A program made the translations under genes and the position numbers. DNA of 49,079 bases. It comes from Oscillospiraceae bacterium (lineage in GTDB: Bacteria > Bacillota > Clostridia > Oscillospirales > Oscillospiraceae). This document shows, piece by piece, positions 1-7,661 of the stretch. The stretch spans positions 1-49,079 of the forward strand of contig JAFQTF010000025.1 of assembly GCA_017409205.1 (NCBI GenBank), given 5' to 3'. Every line of letters begins with the position of its first letter. Position 1 is the stretch's first letter. The notes under the pieces are model-generated. The model was not told where the DNA came from, made no database searches, and worked only from the letters and a program-made list of their open reading frames with translations.

Positions 1-415
1 GGATGAAGCGGCGGTAGCAGTCGTAAGCCCAGCGGGGGTTGCCGGACTTGGTGGCCAGAACTTCCACAACGTCCTCGTTCAGACCCAGGTTCAGGATGGT
101 GTCCATCATGCCAGGCATGGAGGCGCGGGCGCCGGAACGGACGGAGACCAGCAGGGGGTTCTCCTTGTCACCGAACTTCTTGCCGGTGATGGCTTCCAGC
201 TTTTCAACATATTCCATGATCTCAGCCTGAATATCATCGTTGATCTTCCGGCCATCTTCATAGTACTTGGTGCAGGCCTCGGTGGTGATGGTGAAGCCCT
301 GAGGGACAGGCAGGCCGATGTTGGTCATTTCGGCCAGGTTGGCGCCCTTGCCGCCCAGCAGCTCACGCATTTTGCCGTTGCCTTCGGTAAACAGGTAAAC
401 GTACTTGTGAGACAT
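1..415 (-). CDS. ppdK: Pyruvate phosphate dikinase, N-terminal part (cut by window edge)
   Basis: The gene runs off the left edge, so only the first ~138 residues are visible. They begin [19 protein letters not shown] and continue with [10 protein letters not shown] and a PVPQGF segment, the characteristic start of the ATP-binding domain of PPDK, which interconverts pyruvate, ATP and Pi with PEP, AMP and PPi. A GAAAGGGG ribosome binding site lies just upstream of the ATG at 415. The catalytic His and PEP-binding domains are outside the window. The cytoplasmic enzyme is common in anaerobic gut Clostridia for glycolysis with PPi. The family call is firm. Confidence 0.95.
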   Translation of the reverse strand, partial: MSHKYVYLFTEGNGKMRELLGGKGANLAEMTNIGLPVPQGFTITTEACTKYYEDGRKINDDIQAEIMEYVEKLEAITGKKFGDKENPLLVSVRSGARASMPGMMDTILNLGLNEDVVEVLATKSGNPRWAYDCYRRFI

Positions 416-498
416 ATAATACCCCTTTCAATCTTTGCAGGTGAGTCATTTTCACCTGATAATTTACATTTTTGGATTCTTTACAAGAATGCCCATAC

Positions 499-527
499 AG
501 TATACCATGGTGTTTTGAAATTTGCAA
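499..527 (-). promoter_or_regulatory. Promoter of ppdK
   Basis: On the minus strand TTGCAA (522-527) and TATACT (499-504) are separated by exactly 17 nt. The resulting leader of about 75 nt carries a perfect 7-bp hairpin (CAGGTGA/TCACCTG, 438-458) before the ribosome binding site. The stretch 416-693 holds nothing else apart from the terminator at 655-685. Confidence 0.7.
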
Positions 528-654
528 ACATTTTTCTTGATATTTTTCCAATTTTTTCAGGATAATAAACGATTTCGGCTGTCTATTCCCAAGTATCCGA
601 AAATGCGTCCGCAAAGACTTCCCATCGGCTGCGCTCTGCTTCCGGTTTTGCAGC

Positions 655-685
655 AAAAAGACGGCGGAGCCTTCGCTCCGCCGTC
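655..685 (-). terminator. Rho-independent terminator after the DUF89 gene
   Basis: GACGGCGGAGC and GCTCCGCCGTC form an 11-bp stem with a CTTC/GAAG loop, followed on the minus strand by TTTTT. It lies 9 bp beyond the stop of the DUF89 gene and ends the murI-to-DUF89 string. Confidence 0.85.
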
Positions 686-693
686 AGGGGGAA

Positions 694-1566
694 TCACTTT
701 TGTTCTCTGATCAGCATGGGGGTAAACATGGGGTGGCCGAACTTGGTCACGAACCGCTGGCATTTGATGAGGAATGCGTAGTAGACGTTATACCCACAGC
801 CGAACATGGTCTCGGTATTGGCCATACCCTTGGCAATGATCACATCCGCCGCCTTCAGGGCTTCCTCCGCCTCCGGACTCAGCTGATCCAGCTGCGTACC
901 TGCCACCCGGTTTCCGTTATCGATCACCGGGAAGGGGATGCCCACGGCAGCCGCATCCTCCCGGGTGGCATCGTTCTGGGTAACCGCGCCCCGGACACAG
1001 AAGGTGATGGCGAGATCGGGATACCGCTTCCCAATCTCCTCGGCAAAGAGCCGGTCAAAGCCGATCTCACCGGCATTGTCCGTCAGGTACAGCAGGCGGC
1101 TTCCCGTCTCCAGATCCCGGCACAGTGCCTCATAATTCGCCCGGTCCAGCTCCATTTCCAGCGCATCATCCAGCATCTGCTCCAGCTTGTCAAAGCTGAC
1201 CTGCCCCTGCAGGGCGCCAAAATCCAGATAATTGCCCAGTATGGAAAACTGCAGTCCGGCAAACACCGGGTCGGGCGCCCCATGGATCTTCTGCCGGATC
1301 TGATCCAGCCGCTCCAATACGAACCGGTTGGAGTCCAGTTTTTCCTGCCGGAACCGGTCGATAGGCAGACCGTACATCTCATGGAGCAGGTCGGCCACCG
1401 CCGGACTGAACCAGGGGGAGGAGACACCCTCCGGGGCATCGATATACAGCTGCATCAGCCGTTTGGCAAAGGCCATGGCCTGCTCCTCGGTGCCCAGAGG
1501 ACGAACAAGCTCCAGATTCCGCTTCAGATAACACTGCAGGCAGCAGGTATCAACGGCAATGCTCAT
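694..1566 (-). CDS. DUF89 / ARMT1-like damage-control phosphatase family protein
   Basis: The 290-residue protein matches the bacterial DUF89 family, metal-dependent phosphatases proposed to remove damaged or toxic phosphometabolites. The N-terminus has the Cys-containing TCCLQCYLKR segment typical of the subfamily. A central LTDNAGEIGFD supplies the conserved Asp-Asn metal ligands, followed by KGMANTET, an analogue of the conserved KGxxNxE motif. Length is normal. The ATG overlaps the stop of yhcH by 4 nt (ATGA), implying translational coupling. The substrate cannot be read from sequence; neighbours (uridine kinase, HAD phosphatase) suggest a housekeeping role in phosphorylated-metabolite clean-up, which is inference. 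Confidence 0.85.
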   Translation of the reverse strand: MSIAVDTCCLQCYLKRNLELVRPLGTEEQAMAFAKRLMQLYIDAPEGVSSPWFSPAVADLLHEMYGLPIDRFRQEKLDSNRFVLERLDQIRQKIHGAPDPVFAGLQFSILGNYLDFGALQGQVSFDKLEQMLDDALEMELDRANYEALCRDLETGSRLLYLTDNAGEIGFDRLFAEEIGKRYPDLAITFCVRGAVTQNDATREDAAAVGIPFPVIDNGNRVAGTQLDQLSPEAEEALKAADVIIAKGMANTETMFGCGYNVYYAFLIKCQRFVTKFGHPMFTPMLIREQK

Positions 1567-2003
1567 TTCACTTTCAGCTTTACAACGACCTTGACGAAGT
1601 CATTGGGAACATCCAGGTGACGGCCGGGCATGTGGGCATCCTCGGGGAAAGCCACATAGCAGACGCCCTCGTTGATGGTCATGTACTCGAACTTGCCGGA
1701 GTACTTGCCCACGTCCTTGGTCTCGTTGAACTCACCCACCAGCTCGCAGTCAGCCAGGTCAGCCCAGCCCATGACTTCCTTGCCCTTGACGATATACTGG
1801 ATATCCAGATAATTGCGGTGAGCCTCAGCCACATCGGGAGCCTTGGTGCCCTGCACGGCAATGAAGAAACGGTTGCCGTTGGACAGAGGATAGTTCTTCT
1901 TGTCCTCGTACTCGGTCAGGGCGTTGACGGCATCGAAAGCCTCGTCAATGCCGGGCAGCAGAGAAGCATACTTCTTGATATCTTTCCAGGGACATACGAT
2001 CAT
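1563..2003 (-). CDS. YhcH/YjgK/YiaL family protein (possible N-acetylneuraminate anomerase)
   Basis: This is a 146-residue cupin-like protein of the YhcH/YjgK/YiaL (DUF386) family. It contains a Y-L-D-I-Q-Y motif and a GVCYVAFPEDAHMPG metal-site segment. E. coli members act on sialic acid as anomerases. The start at 2003 is chosen because GAAAGGAAGT lies 7 nt upstream; an upstream in-frame start would add 22 unconserved residues. It is the fourth gene of the murI-udk-HAD-yhcH-DUF89 string and overlaps DUF89 by 4 nt. The sialic acid locus lies 20 kb away, so a link to it is possible but unproven. Confidence 0.8.
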   Translation of the reverse strand: MIVCPWKDIKKYASLLPGIDEAFDAVNALTEYEDKKNYPLSNGNRFFIAVQGTKAPDVAEAHRNYLDIQYIVKGKEVMGWADLADCELVGEFNETKDVGKYSGKFEYMTINEGVCYVAFPEDAHMPGRHLDVPNDFVKVVVKLKVK

Positions 2004-2073
2004 AGTGATTACTTCCTTTCTAAAATACAGGCAGCGCCTGAAAAATGACGTATTTTGGGGGCCCGACAAGCTT

Positions 2074-2697
2074 TTACAGCTTCAGCAATTGTGCAAAGGA
2101 ATCCACCTTGGCAGCATATCCTGCCGGGACACCGAAGCCATAGGTGCACCAGATGAACGGCACCTCTGCCTCCAAAGTTGCCTCGTAGTCGCCCTGGGTA
2201 TCTCCCACATAGGCGCAGGCACCAATATTGTATTTCTCCATCAGGGTGCGGATGGTCTTTCCCTTGCTGGTGCCGGTATCGCCAAAGCACAGGTGGCCCT
2301 CGATATATTCCGTCAGTCCCAGCTTTTCCATGCACAGTTCGGGATAGCCCTGCTGGCTGTTGCTGACAATGAAGAGTCGGTACTGTTTCGCCAGCTCCGC
2401 CACGGTTTCCCGGATGCCGGGATAGCCGATCCGACAGGGATTCTCTTCCAGATACCGGTTCTCTGTGGCCATGCACCGTTCCATCAGCGCATAACGGTCA
2501 TTTTCGGGAATGGAGGCCAGGATGGCATCGGCGATCTCCGTCATGACCTTGCCGAAAAGGGGCTTTAAATCCTCAGCGGTAACACACAGGTGGTCCAGTC
2601 CCTCGGCCTTCAGCTGGATATTGTAGCCTTCGGCCACCAGCGCCCGGGAATCCCACAGTGTTCCGTCAATGTCGAAAATCAGGCTCTCGTATTTCAT
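2074..2697 (-). CDS. HAD-family hydrolase (phosphoglycolate phosphatase-like)
   Basis: This 207-residue HAD phosphatase has motif I FDIDGTLWDS at residues 8-17, motif II around VSNSQQ, a lysine in SKGKT and a YVGDTQGDYEA motif IV. A helical cap lies between motifs I and II, so it belongs to the C1-cap type. It probably dephosphorylates a small sugar or nucleotide phosphate. The start overlaps the end of udk by 4 nt, and a 70-nt gap separates it from yhcH downstream. The exact substrate is unknown. Confidence 0.85.
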   Translation of the reverse strand: MKYESLIFDIDGTLWDSRALVAEGYNIQLKAEGLDHLCVTAEDLKPLFGKVMTEIADAILASIPENDRYALMERCMATENRYLEENPCRIGYPGIRETVAELAKQYRLFIVSNSQQGYPELCMEKLGLTEYIEGHLCFGDTGTSKGKTIRTLMEKYNIGACAYVGDTQGDYEATLEAEVPFIWCTYGFGVPAGYAAKVDSFAQLLKL

Positions 2698-3317
2698 GCT
2701 TCCTCCAGATGCCGGCGGATCCGGCCCACGATCATATCCAGCGCCACATAATTCCGTCCGCCTTCCGGCACGATGATGTCGGCAAACTTTTTGCTGGGTT
2801 CCACATACTTTTCGTGCATGGGCTTGACGGTATTCTGGTACTGATCCAGCACGCTTTCCAGCGTGCGGCCCCGCTCCCGAACGTCCCGCAGGATCCGGCG
2901 GCCCAGACGGATATCTGCATCGGTATCCACAAAGACCTTGATATCCATCAGGTCCCGCAGCTCCCTGTTCTCGAAAATCAGGATGCCTTCTACGATAATC
3001 ACCTTCTCCGGAGTGATGCGGATGGTATCATCGGAGCGGTTATGGACAGTAAAATCATACACCGGGCAATCGATGGCTTCGCCATGGCGCAGAATATCCA
3101 GATGTTTTGCCATCAGGTCTGTCTCCAGTGCAGCAGGTTCATCGTAATTCAGCAGGCATCTCTGCTCATAAGTCAGATCATCATGACGCTTGTAGTAATT
3201 GTCATGGCTCAGCACCGTGACCACATCGGAAAACTCTGTGATCAGGTTGTTCATCAGGGTGGTCTTGCCGCTGCCGGTGCCGCCGGCGATGCCGATTACC
3301 AGGATTTTTTTCTCCAT
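2694..3317 (-). CDS. udk: Uridine kinase
   Basis: This 207-residue P-loop kinase has GGTGSGKTT at residues 12-20, then the SHDNYYKRHDDLTYEQR segment and the YDEPAALET/YDFTVHNR uridine kinase motifs. It phosphorylates uridine and cytidine in pyrimidine salvage. The ATG at 3317 follows GAGAGGTAGAGAG, which overlaps the murI stop; the upstream in-frame start lacks a ribosome binding site. It sits between murI and a HAD phosphatase and is translationally coupled to both. Length is normal. Confidence 0.93.
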   Translation of the reverse strand: MEKKILVIGIAGGTGSGKTTLMNNLITEFSDVVTVLSHDNYYKRHDDLTYEQRCLLNYDEPAALETDLMAKHLDILRHGEAIDCPVYDFTVHNRSDDTIRITPEKVIIVEGILIFENRELRDLMDIKVFVDTDADIRLGRRILRDVRERGRTLESVLDQYQNTVKPMHEKYVEPSKKFADIIVPEGGRNYVALDMIVGRIRRHLEEA

Positions 3318-3321
3318 CTCT

Positions 3322-4092
3322 CTACCTCTCATTCAGAAGATCATACGCCCGCCGGATCAGCTCCGGATCGTTTTTGCTGTTTTCCAGGATCAGTTCTCCC
3401 CTGCCCTCTTCCAGCAGGTCTGCATTCCGCAGCCGCCGCCGGGTCTCCCGGGCGGTGCCATCGCCTCCGTCCAGCAGCACCACCCCATCTCCCAGCACAC
3501 GGGAAATGGCCTTTGCTGCCAGGGGATAATGGGTGCAGCCCAGCACCACCGCATCCAGCTTCCCGATATGGGGAGCCAGCAGCTGCCGCAGCAGGACATC
3601 CATCTCCGGGCTGTCCAGTTTTCCCGCCTCCACCAGCTGCACAAGTCCCGGCATGGGGATCTTGCAGATGGTGCAGTTTTCGTCAAAGCGGTGCAGCAGG
3701 GTATCAAATTTCTCCTCCCGCAGTGTTACCTCCGTAGCCATAACGCCGATGCGGCCTCCGGGATAATGGTCCGCTGCCACCTTCAGAGCCGGCTCGATGC
3801 CGATAACGATCAGCTCAGGATACTTCTCCCGCAGCTCCCTCACCGCCGCAGCCGTAGCCGTATTGCAGGCAAGCACCAGCGCCTTCAGTGGTTTCTCCCC
3901 CAGCAGTCTTTCCGCTGCCGCCAGGGTCAGATCGCGGACCTCCTCCGTTGACCGTGAGCCATAGGGGGCATTGGCGCTGTCACCGAAATACAGATACCGT
4001 TCTCCGGGCATCAGCCGCAGCAGATGCCGCAGCACACTGATGCCACCAAGACCGGAATCAAACACCGCAATATAGTCCCTTTTGCCGCTCAT
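3322..4092 (-). CDS. murI: Glutamate racemase
   Basis: The 256-residue enzyme interconverts L- and D-glutamate for peptidoglycan. FDSGLGG (11-17) gives the active-site Asp and Ser. The two catalytic cysteines are in ACNTAT (C76) and GCTHYP (C186). Length and order are canonical. It ends in TAG, the only amber stop I found among the recognised backbone genes; this matters for the TAG codons at 47.9 kb. It is first in a five-gene minus-strand string and starts only about 30 bp from the end of a repeat element. Confidence 0.95.
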   Translation of the reverse strand: MSGKRDYIAVFDSGLGGISVLRHLLRLMPGERYLYFGDSANAPYGSRSTEEVRDLTLAAAERLLGEKPLKALVLACNTATAAAVRELREKYPELIVIGIEPALKVAADHYPGGRIGVMATEVTLREEKFDTLLHRFDENCTICKIPMPGLVQLVEAGKLDSPEMDVLLRQLLAPHIGKLDAVVLGCTHYPLAAKAISRVLGDGVVLLDGGDGTARETRRRLRNADLLEEGRGELILENSKNDPELIRRAYDLLNER

Positions 4093-4121
4093 GCCCTCAC
4101 CTGCCGAACTTCATGATGCTG

Positions 4122-4533
4122 TAAATGATCGTTTAGCTTACGAAGGTTCTGCCTGTACTTTTCTTGCTCCTGCAAGAAAAGTACCAAAAGAAGCAGGCAC
4201 AATGGGTCCTGTAAGTCGCGCTCCCGCGCGCCCCAGCCGTCCCCTTGTGAATCCCCCGGCCGCAACGCCGTAGGCGCCGGAGCACCTTAACTCAGATCCT
4301 GATTTGGGCGAAATATTCCGATTTCTGCCCAAATGGGGTGGTGCTGAGAACGGATGGGCGGAAATCGGTACATTCCCGCCTCCGTGTTAAAACCTGCCGG
4401 CCTGACAGCACAGGAGGGGGCTTCTTAAGGGGGACGGCTTATTGAAAAGTCCCCCTTAGGACGACTTCTTTGGTTACTTTCTTGTTCGGTGACAAGAAAG
4501 TAACATATCCTTGCTAAGATAAACGATCATTTA
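4122..4533. repeat. Terminal-inverted-repeat intergenic element, copy 1
   Basis: The ends are TAAATGATCGTTTAGCTTA (4122-4140) and, inverted, TAAGATAAACGATCATTTA (4515-4533), 18 of 19 matching. The interior is a chain of hairpins: TACTTTTCTTG...CAAGAAAAGTA near the left end, a TTTGGGC...GCCCAAA stem in the middle, GGGGGAC...GTCCCCC, and TTACTTTCTTG...CAAGAAAGTAA near the right end. Near-identical sequence recurs at 38101-38511 (inverted) and 39610-40072 (direct). No transposase is inside. The reading frame shared by the other two copies is closed here by a stop (CAA TAA). Confidence 0.9.
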
Positions 4534-4640
4534 TCTTTTTTATATCTTATCAAAAATCTGCGCGGGTTGCAATGCTCCGTTGACTTTTTCCTCCGGATTT
4601 GATATGGTGGAATCAACAAAAAATCATGGGAGGAATCTGT

Positions 4641-5174
4641 ATGAACCGCTATCTGTTTGTTATTGATTACCAGAACGACTTCGTTGACGGAGCTTTGGGC
4701 TTCCCCGGTGCGGAAAAACTGGACGGCCCCATCGCAGAGAAGATCCGCGCCTACGGCAAGGGCCATGTTCTCTTCACCCGGGACACGCATTTTGAAAACT
4801 ACCTCTCCACCCGGGAAGGAAAGAACCTTCCGGTCCGGCACTGCATCAAGGATACCCAGGGCTGGCAGGTATACGGCGAGACCGCCAAGGCACTTCGTGA
4901 GGTGGAAGCAAAGGCCATCGACAAGCTGGTGTTCGGCATGGATGTGACGGATCCCGCCACTGCCGCCGTGCTTCCGGAGTCCGCCGCGGAGATCGAGCTG
5001 GTGGGTCTGGTCAGCAATATCTGTGTGGTAAGCAACGCCGTGGTCCTGCAGAGCAAATACCCCGAGGCCACCATCATCGTGGATGCCGCCTGTACCGATT
5101 CCTTTGACAAAGCCCTTCACGAAAAGGTGCTGGATGTGCTGTCCGGCTTCCAGGTGAAGGTCATTAACCGGTAA
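4641..5174 (+). CDS. Isochorismatase-family cysteine hydrolase (nicotinamidase-like)
   Basis: The 177-residue protein has FVIDYQNDF at the start (catalytic Asp), a TRDTHF strand, LPVRHCIKDTQGW and GLVSNICVVSNAV carrying the expected nucleophilic Cys. This is the D-K-C layout of cysteine hydrolases such as nicotinamidases. The HCIKxTxGW segment favours a nicotinamidase-type role in NAD salvage, but the substrate is not certain. The start at 4641 has GGGAGGA 8 nt upstream. It is a single gene, closed by a strong terminator. Confidence 0.85.
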   Translation: MNRYLFVIDYQNDFVDGALGFPGAEKLDGPIAEKIRAYGKGHVLFTRDTHFENYLSTREGKNLPVRHCIKDTQGWQVYGETAKALREVEAKAIDKLVFGMDVTDPATAAVLPESAAEIELVGLVSNICVVSNAVVLQSKYPEATIIVDAACTDSFDKALHEKVLDVLSGFQVKVINR

Positions 5175-5176
5175 CC

Positions 5177-5214
5177 AAAATGAGCCTGCTGAAGCGTTCA
5201 GCAGGCTCATTTTA
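5177..5214 (+). terminator. Terminator after the cysteine hydrolase
   Basis: A perfect ATGAGCCTGCTGAA stem pairs with its inverted copy around a short GCG loop and is flanked by AAAA and TTTTA, so it can act in both directions. It begins 3 nt after the stop codon. Confidence 0.85.
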
Positions 5215-5230
5215 TGTATTGCTGCACTGA

Positions 5231-5267
5231 TAAATGATCGTTTATGCGGGCAGTGCATAAATCATTG
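5231..5267. repeat. Minimal palindrome related to the TIR element
   Basis: TAAATGATCGTTTATGC is followed at once by an inverted GCATAAATCATT, forming a hairpin around GGGCAGT. It looks like the two ends of the 410-bp element joined with the interior lost. The rest of 5268-5470 shows no gene or recognisable motif. Confidence 0.6.
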
Positions 5268-5470
5268 TGCAATTGTCACTGGCAATCGATATATTGGGAT
5301 TCGCTGCAAAGAGCACCGCCGCTGACAATTCGAGACTTTGGTGCAGTACTCATCCTACGTCCTTTCGCTCGCCCGATTCGGCAAAACTCAAAAAACGGTG
5401 GATTATTTATGTCGTTTCGTATCGGGCTGACCACCCATTGGTGCTGGATGACGGGTGCAGTTCAGGCCCG

Positions 5471-5494
5471 AAAAACCTGCAGGGGTTCCCCTGC
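5471..5494 (-). terminator. Terminator of the AEC transporter gene
   Basis: On the minus strand GCAGGGG-AA-CCCCTGC is followed by AGGTTTTT. It abuts the stop codon of the transporter gene at 5495. Confidence 0.75.
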
Positions 5495-6403
5495 TTACAG
5501 CATCACCATCAGCAGCGTCACGATGATGACGATAGAGATCACGATGGCCACGGAATTGATGGCACTGGACAGACCCACATCCTCCTTCAGTTCAGCGGTA
5601 AATACAGGAATGGCAGAGCCAATGGGGCTGAAGGCCAGAATCACCAGTGTCTGCCGCACCTCCAGATCAAAGGGCAGCAGGAAATAATAGCAGGCTGCCA
5701 GAATGGCGGCAATGCCGAACCGGACGGACAGGATCCGCACCATGGCGCCGAGCTTGCTTCTGTCGCCGGACAGCTTGAAACCCACGCCGATCATCAGCAT
5801 GGCAAGGAAGGCATTGGCATTGCCCAAAATCTCCGCAAAGGAAACGATCGCCTTCGGCGGCGTCAGGCTGTTCAGATTCAGGAACACCATCACCACATGG
5901 GTCAGAAAGGGGATGGAGGTCAGGGGAGCTTTCAGCATACGCTTTACATCCACCCTGCCGCCCTCCTTCACCGCCCGGCAGACACCGAAGGAGCCGCCCA
6001 GGCACACGAAGGAATTGCCCACATCAAAGAGGCTGGTGGTCAGCACGCCCACAGGGCCCAGAAAACTCTGGGTAAAGGGCAGTGCAAAGGTGCCGATGTT
6101 ATAGCCCGGCAGATTCAGCATATCGAAGGCCATTTCCGCCCGGGAATGTTTCTGCCGCAGAAGCCAGCCTGCGGTCATATAGATCACGCCGCCTCCAAGA
6201 CCCAGCAGCGCCAGCGTCAGCATGGAAGCATCGATGGGTTTTCCGGCTGAGGAGGCCAGAATGGCCGCCGGGAGGGTGATTTTGATCACGACCTTCGACA
6301 GAACACCGAAGGTTTCCGGCCCGAAAAAGCCGGTGCGGCGCAGAACATAGCCAAGGATGATGATGGCCACGAAGCAGCCCGCACGGATGAGAATATCCAG
6401 CAT
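5495..6403 (-). CDS. AEC family (auxin efflux carrier-type) transporter
   Basis: The 302-residue membrane protein has about ten hydrophobic segments in two halves, starting LIRAGCFVAIIILGYVLRR, with an LNLPGYNIGTFALPF crossover segment in the first half and FSPIGSAIPVFT in the second. This is the fold of AEC permeases such as malate and auxin-type exporters. It probably exports an organic anion; substrate unknown. It is last in the string GNAT-rlmD-DMP19-lipoprotein-AEC, 15 bp after the lipoprotein gene, and ends at a terminator. Confidence 0.85.
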   Translation of the reverse strand: MLDILIRAGCFVAIIILGYVLRRTGFFGPETFGVLSKVVIKITLPAAILASSAGKPIDASMLTLALLGLGGGVIYMTAGWLLRQKHSRAEMAFDMLNLPGYNIGTFALPFTQSFLGPVGVLTTSLFDVGNSFVCLGGSFGVCRAVKEGGRVDVKRMLKAPLTSIPFLTHVVMVFLNLNSLTPPKAIVSFAEILGNANAFLAMLMIGVGFKLSGDRSKLGAMVRILSVRFGIAAILAACYYFLLPFDLEVRQTLVILAFSPIGSAIPVFTAELKEDVGLSSAINSVAIVISIVIIVTLLMVML

Positions 6404-6418
6404 AGTCCCCCTCCGAAA

Positions 6419-7153
6419 TTACGCGACAGGATAAAACAGCTCCAGCAGGCTCCAGGTATTGTCCTCCACAAAGCTTGCCAGCGTCAGGGTCACTCTGTAG
6501 CGGCCCAGATCATAGTCAAAGATCTGCAGGGTGTAATAGGGTACGCCCTGCATGACAGAGGACATGTGCAGCGCAGAACGTTCCTGGCCCAGGAAGGTCA
6601 CGGTGACCGGTTCCAGAGTCCCCACTTCGATGCCGGCCTGGGCATAGGCTGCCACCAGCTGATCCTTCTGCTGCAGGGTAGCCTCCAGGATCTCGCTGTC
6701 ATCCAGCATGGCCATGGCGATCCGCTCCTGCATGGTCTGCTTCTGGTACAGCACATTCATGGTCACCATAATATCGGCATTTTCCGCCATCATATCGGTG
6801 AACTGCTCCATGCCTTCCATGCTGTCACCAATTTCAGTTCCTTCCAGAATCTCCTGAACGTTGCCGGGCAGCTCCTGCAGTTCCTCTGCACTGTAGAATG
6901 TCCAGCTGCTGTCCAGATCGCAGGCGTAGCCGGTATATTCGTTGATGTAGGTGCCGCCATCCATGCGACCCATGCTGACGGGATCTTCGGCTTCCGGAAG
7001 CGCCGTTTCCTCCGCTGCTACGGTGCCGGTAACAGGGGCAACCGTTTCCACGGAATCATTCTTCAGGGTGCCCGTAACGGACTGCTCCAGTGCGTCGCCG
7101 CAGCCTGCCAGCAGCAGGGACATCACCAGCAGCAATGCAAGCATCTTTTTCAT
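6419..7153 (-). CDS. Secreted lipoprotein of unknown function
   Basis: The 244-residue protein starts MKKMLALLLVMSLLLAGC, a lipoprotein signal with the lipid-modified Cys at 18. The mature part has an acidic linker (residues ~25-75), then a domain containing EYTGYACDLDSSWTFYS and an aromatic C-terminal strand-rich region (SALHMSSVMQGVPYYTLQ). The layout resembles small membrane-anchored sensor-like proteins of Clostridia, but I do not recognise a named family. Start at 7153 chosen for the signal peptide and the GAGG upstream. It lies 108 bp after the DMP19-like gene and 15 bp before the transporter. Confidence 0.75.
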   Translation of the reverse strand: MKKMLALLLVMSLLLAGCGDALEQSVTGTLKNDSVETVAPVTGTVAAEETALPEAEDPVSMGRMDGGTYINEYTGYACDLDSSWTFYSAEELQELPGNVQEILEGTEIGDSMEGMEQFTDMMAENADIMVTMNVLYQKQTMQERIAMAMLDDSEILEATLQQKDQLVAAYAQAGIEVGTLEPVTVTFLGQERSALHMSSVMQGVPYYTLQIFDYDLGRYRVTLTLASFVEDNTWSLLELFYPVA

Positions 7154-7261
7154 TCGCAATACCTCATTTCTGTTTATTGTACCGCCTCCGGCGGTTTCTC
7201 TCATTTCCCGGCCTTGCCTCATGGTGCGTATCTCCCCGTTGCCGGGTTTCCATGGGGGCAA

Positions 7262-7660
7262 TCACAGCTGCATGGTCCGGGCGTAATCTTCCAGCAGTTC
7301 CATAAGCAACCGCTCATGGACATAGAAAAAATCGTCACATTCTTCAAACAGCGCATCATTTTCATCGTCACAGATGTCTTCCTGCCCGGAAAAGGCTTCG
7401 TAGCAACGCTGCAGATTGCTGCGCAGCGGCTCCGGCAGCACTGACAGCAGCACCTGCGTCTCGGCCTTCAGGTCACCGCAGTTGGCAGTATTGAAAAAAT
7501 ACTGGCTGTGGCCCCCATTATTGACCTCTGCCTCATAATTCATCAGCTGCGCATAGGGTGCTGCCGCCTGCCCCTCCGCCCAAAGCTGCCACATCCGGTT
7601 CCATTTTTCTTCCGCTTCTGTCAGTTTCTTCTTTTGGGCAAAGAAATCAAAGATACCCAT
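7262..7660 (-). CDS. DMP19-like (DUF4375) domain protein
   Basis: The 132-residue cytoplasmic protein has MNYEAEVNNGGHSQYFFN around residues 40-57, the E-x-N-G-G-x-x-Q-[YF]-F signature of the DMP19/DUF4375 family. In Neisseria DMP19 is described as a DNA mimic; whether clostridial members do this is unknown. The C-terminal part is very acidic (EDICDDENDALFEECDDFF), in keeping with that idea. The start lies 1 nt after the rlmD stop, so the two are co-translated. Confidence 0.7.
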   Translation of the reverse strand: MGIFDFFAQKKKLTEAEEKWNRMWQLWAEGQAAAPYAQLMNYEAEVNNGGHSQYFFNTANCGDLKAETQVLLSVLPEPLRSNLQRCYEAFSGQEDICDDENDALFEECDDFFYVHERLLMELLEDYARTMQL

Positions 7661-7661
7661 A

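Noticed and set aside
363-763. Minus-strand ORFs of 97 and 68 codons in the ppdK leader
   Set aside because: They overlap the ppdK promoter, its leader and a terminator, lack ribosome binding sites and show no family pattern.
4138-4332. 64-codon minus-strand ORF in repeat copy 1
   Set aside because: Lies wholly within the hairpin chain and is not preserved in the other copies.
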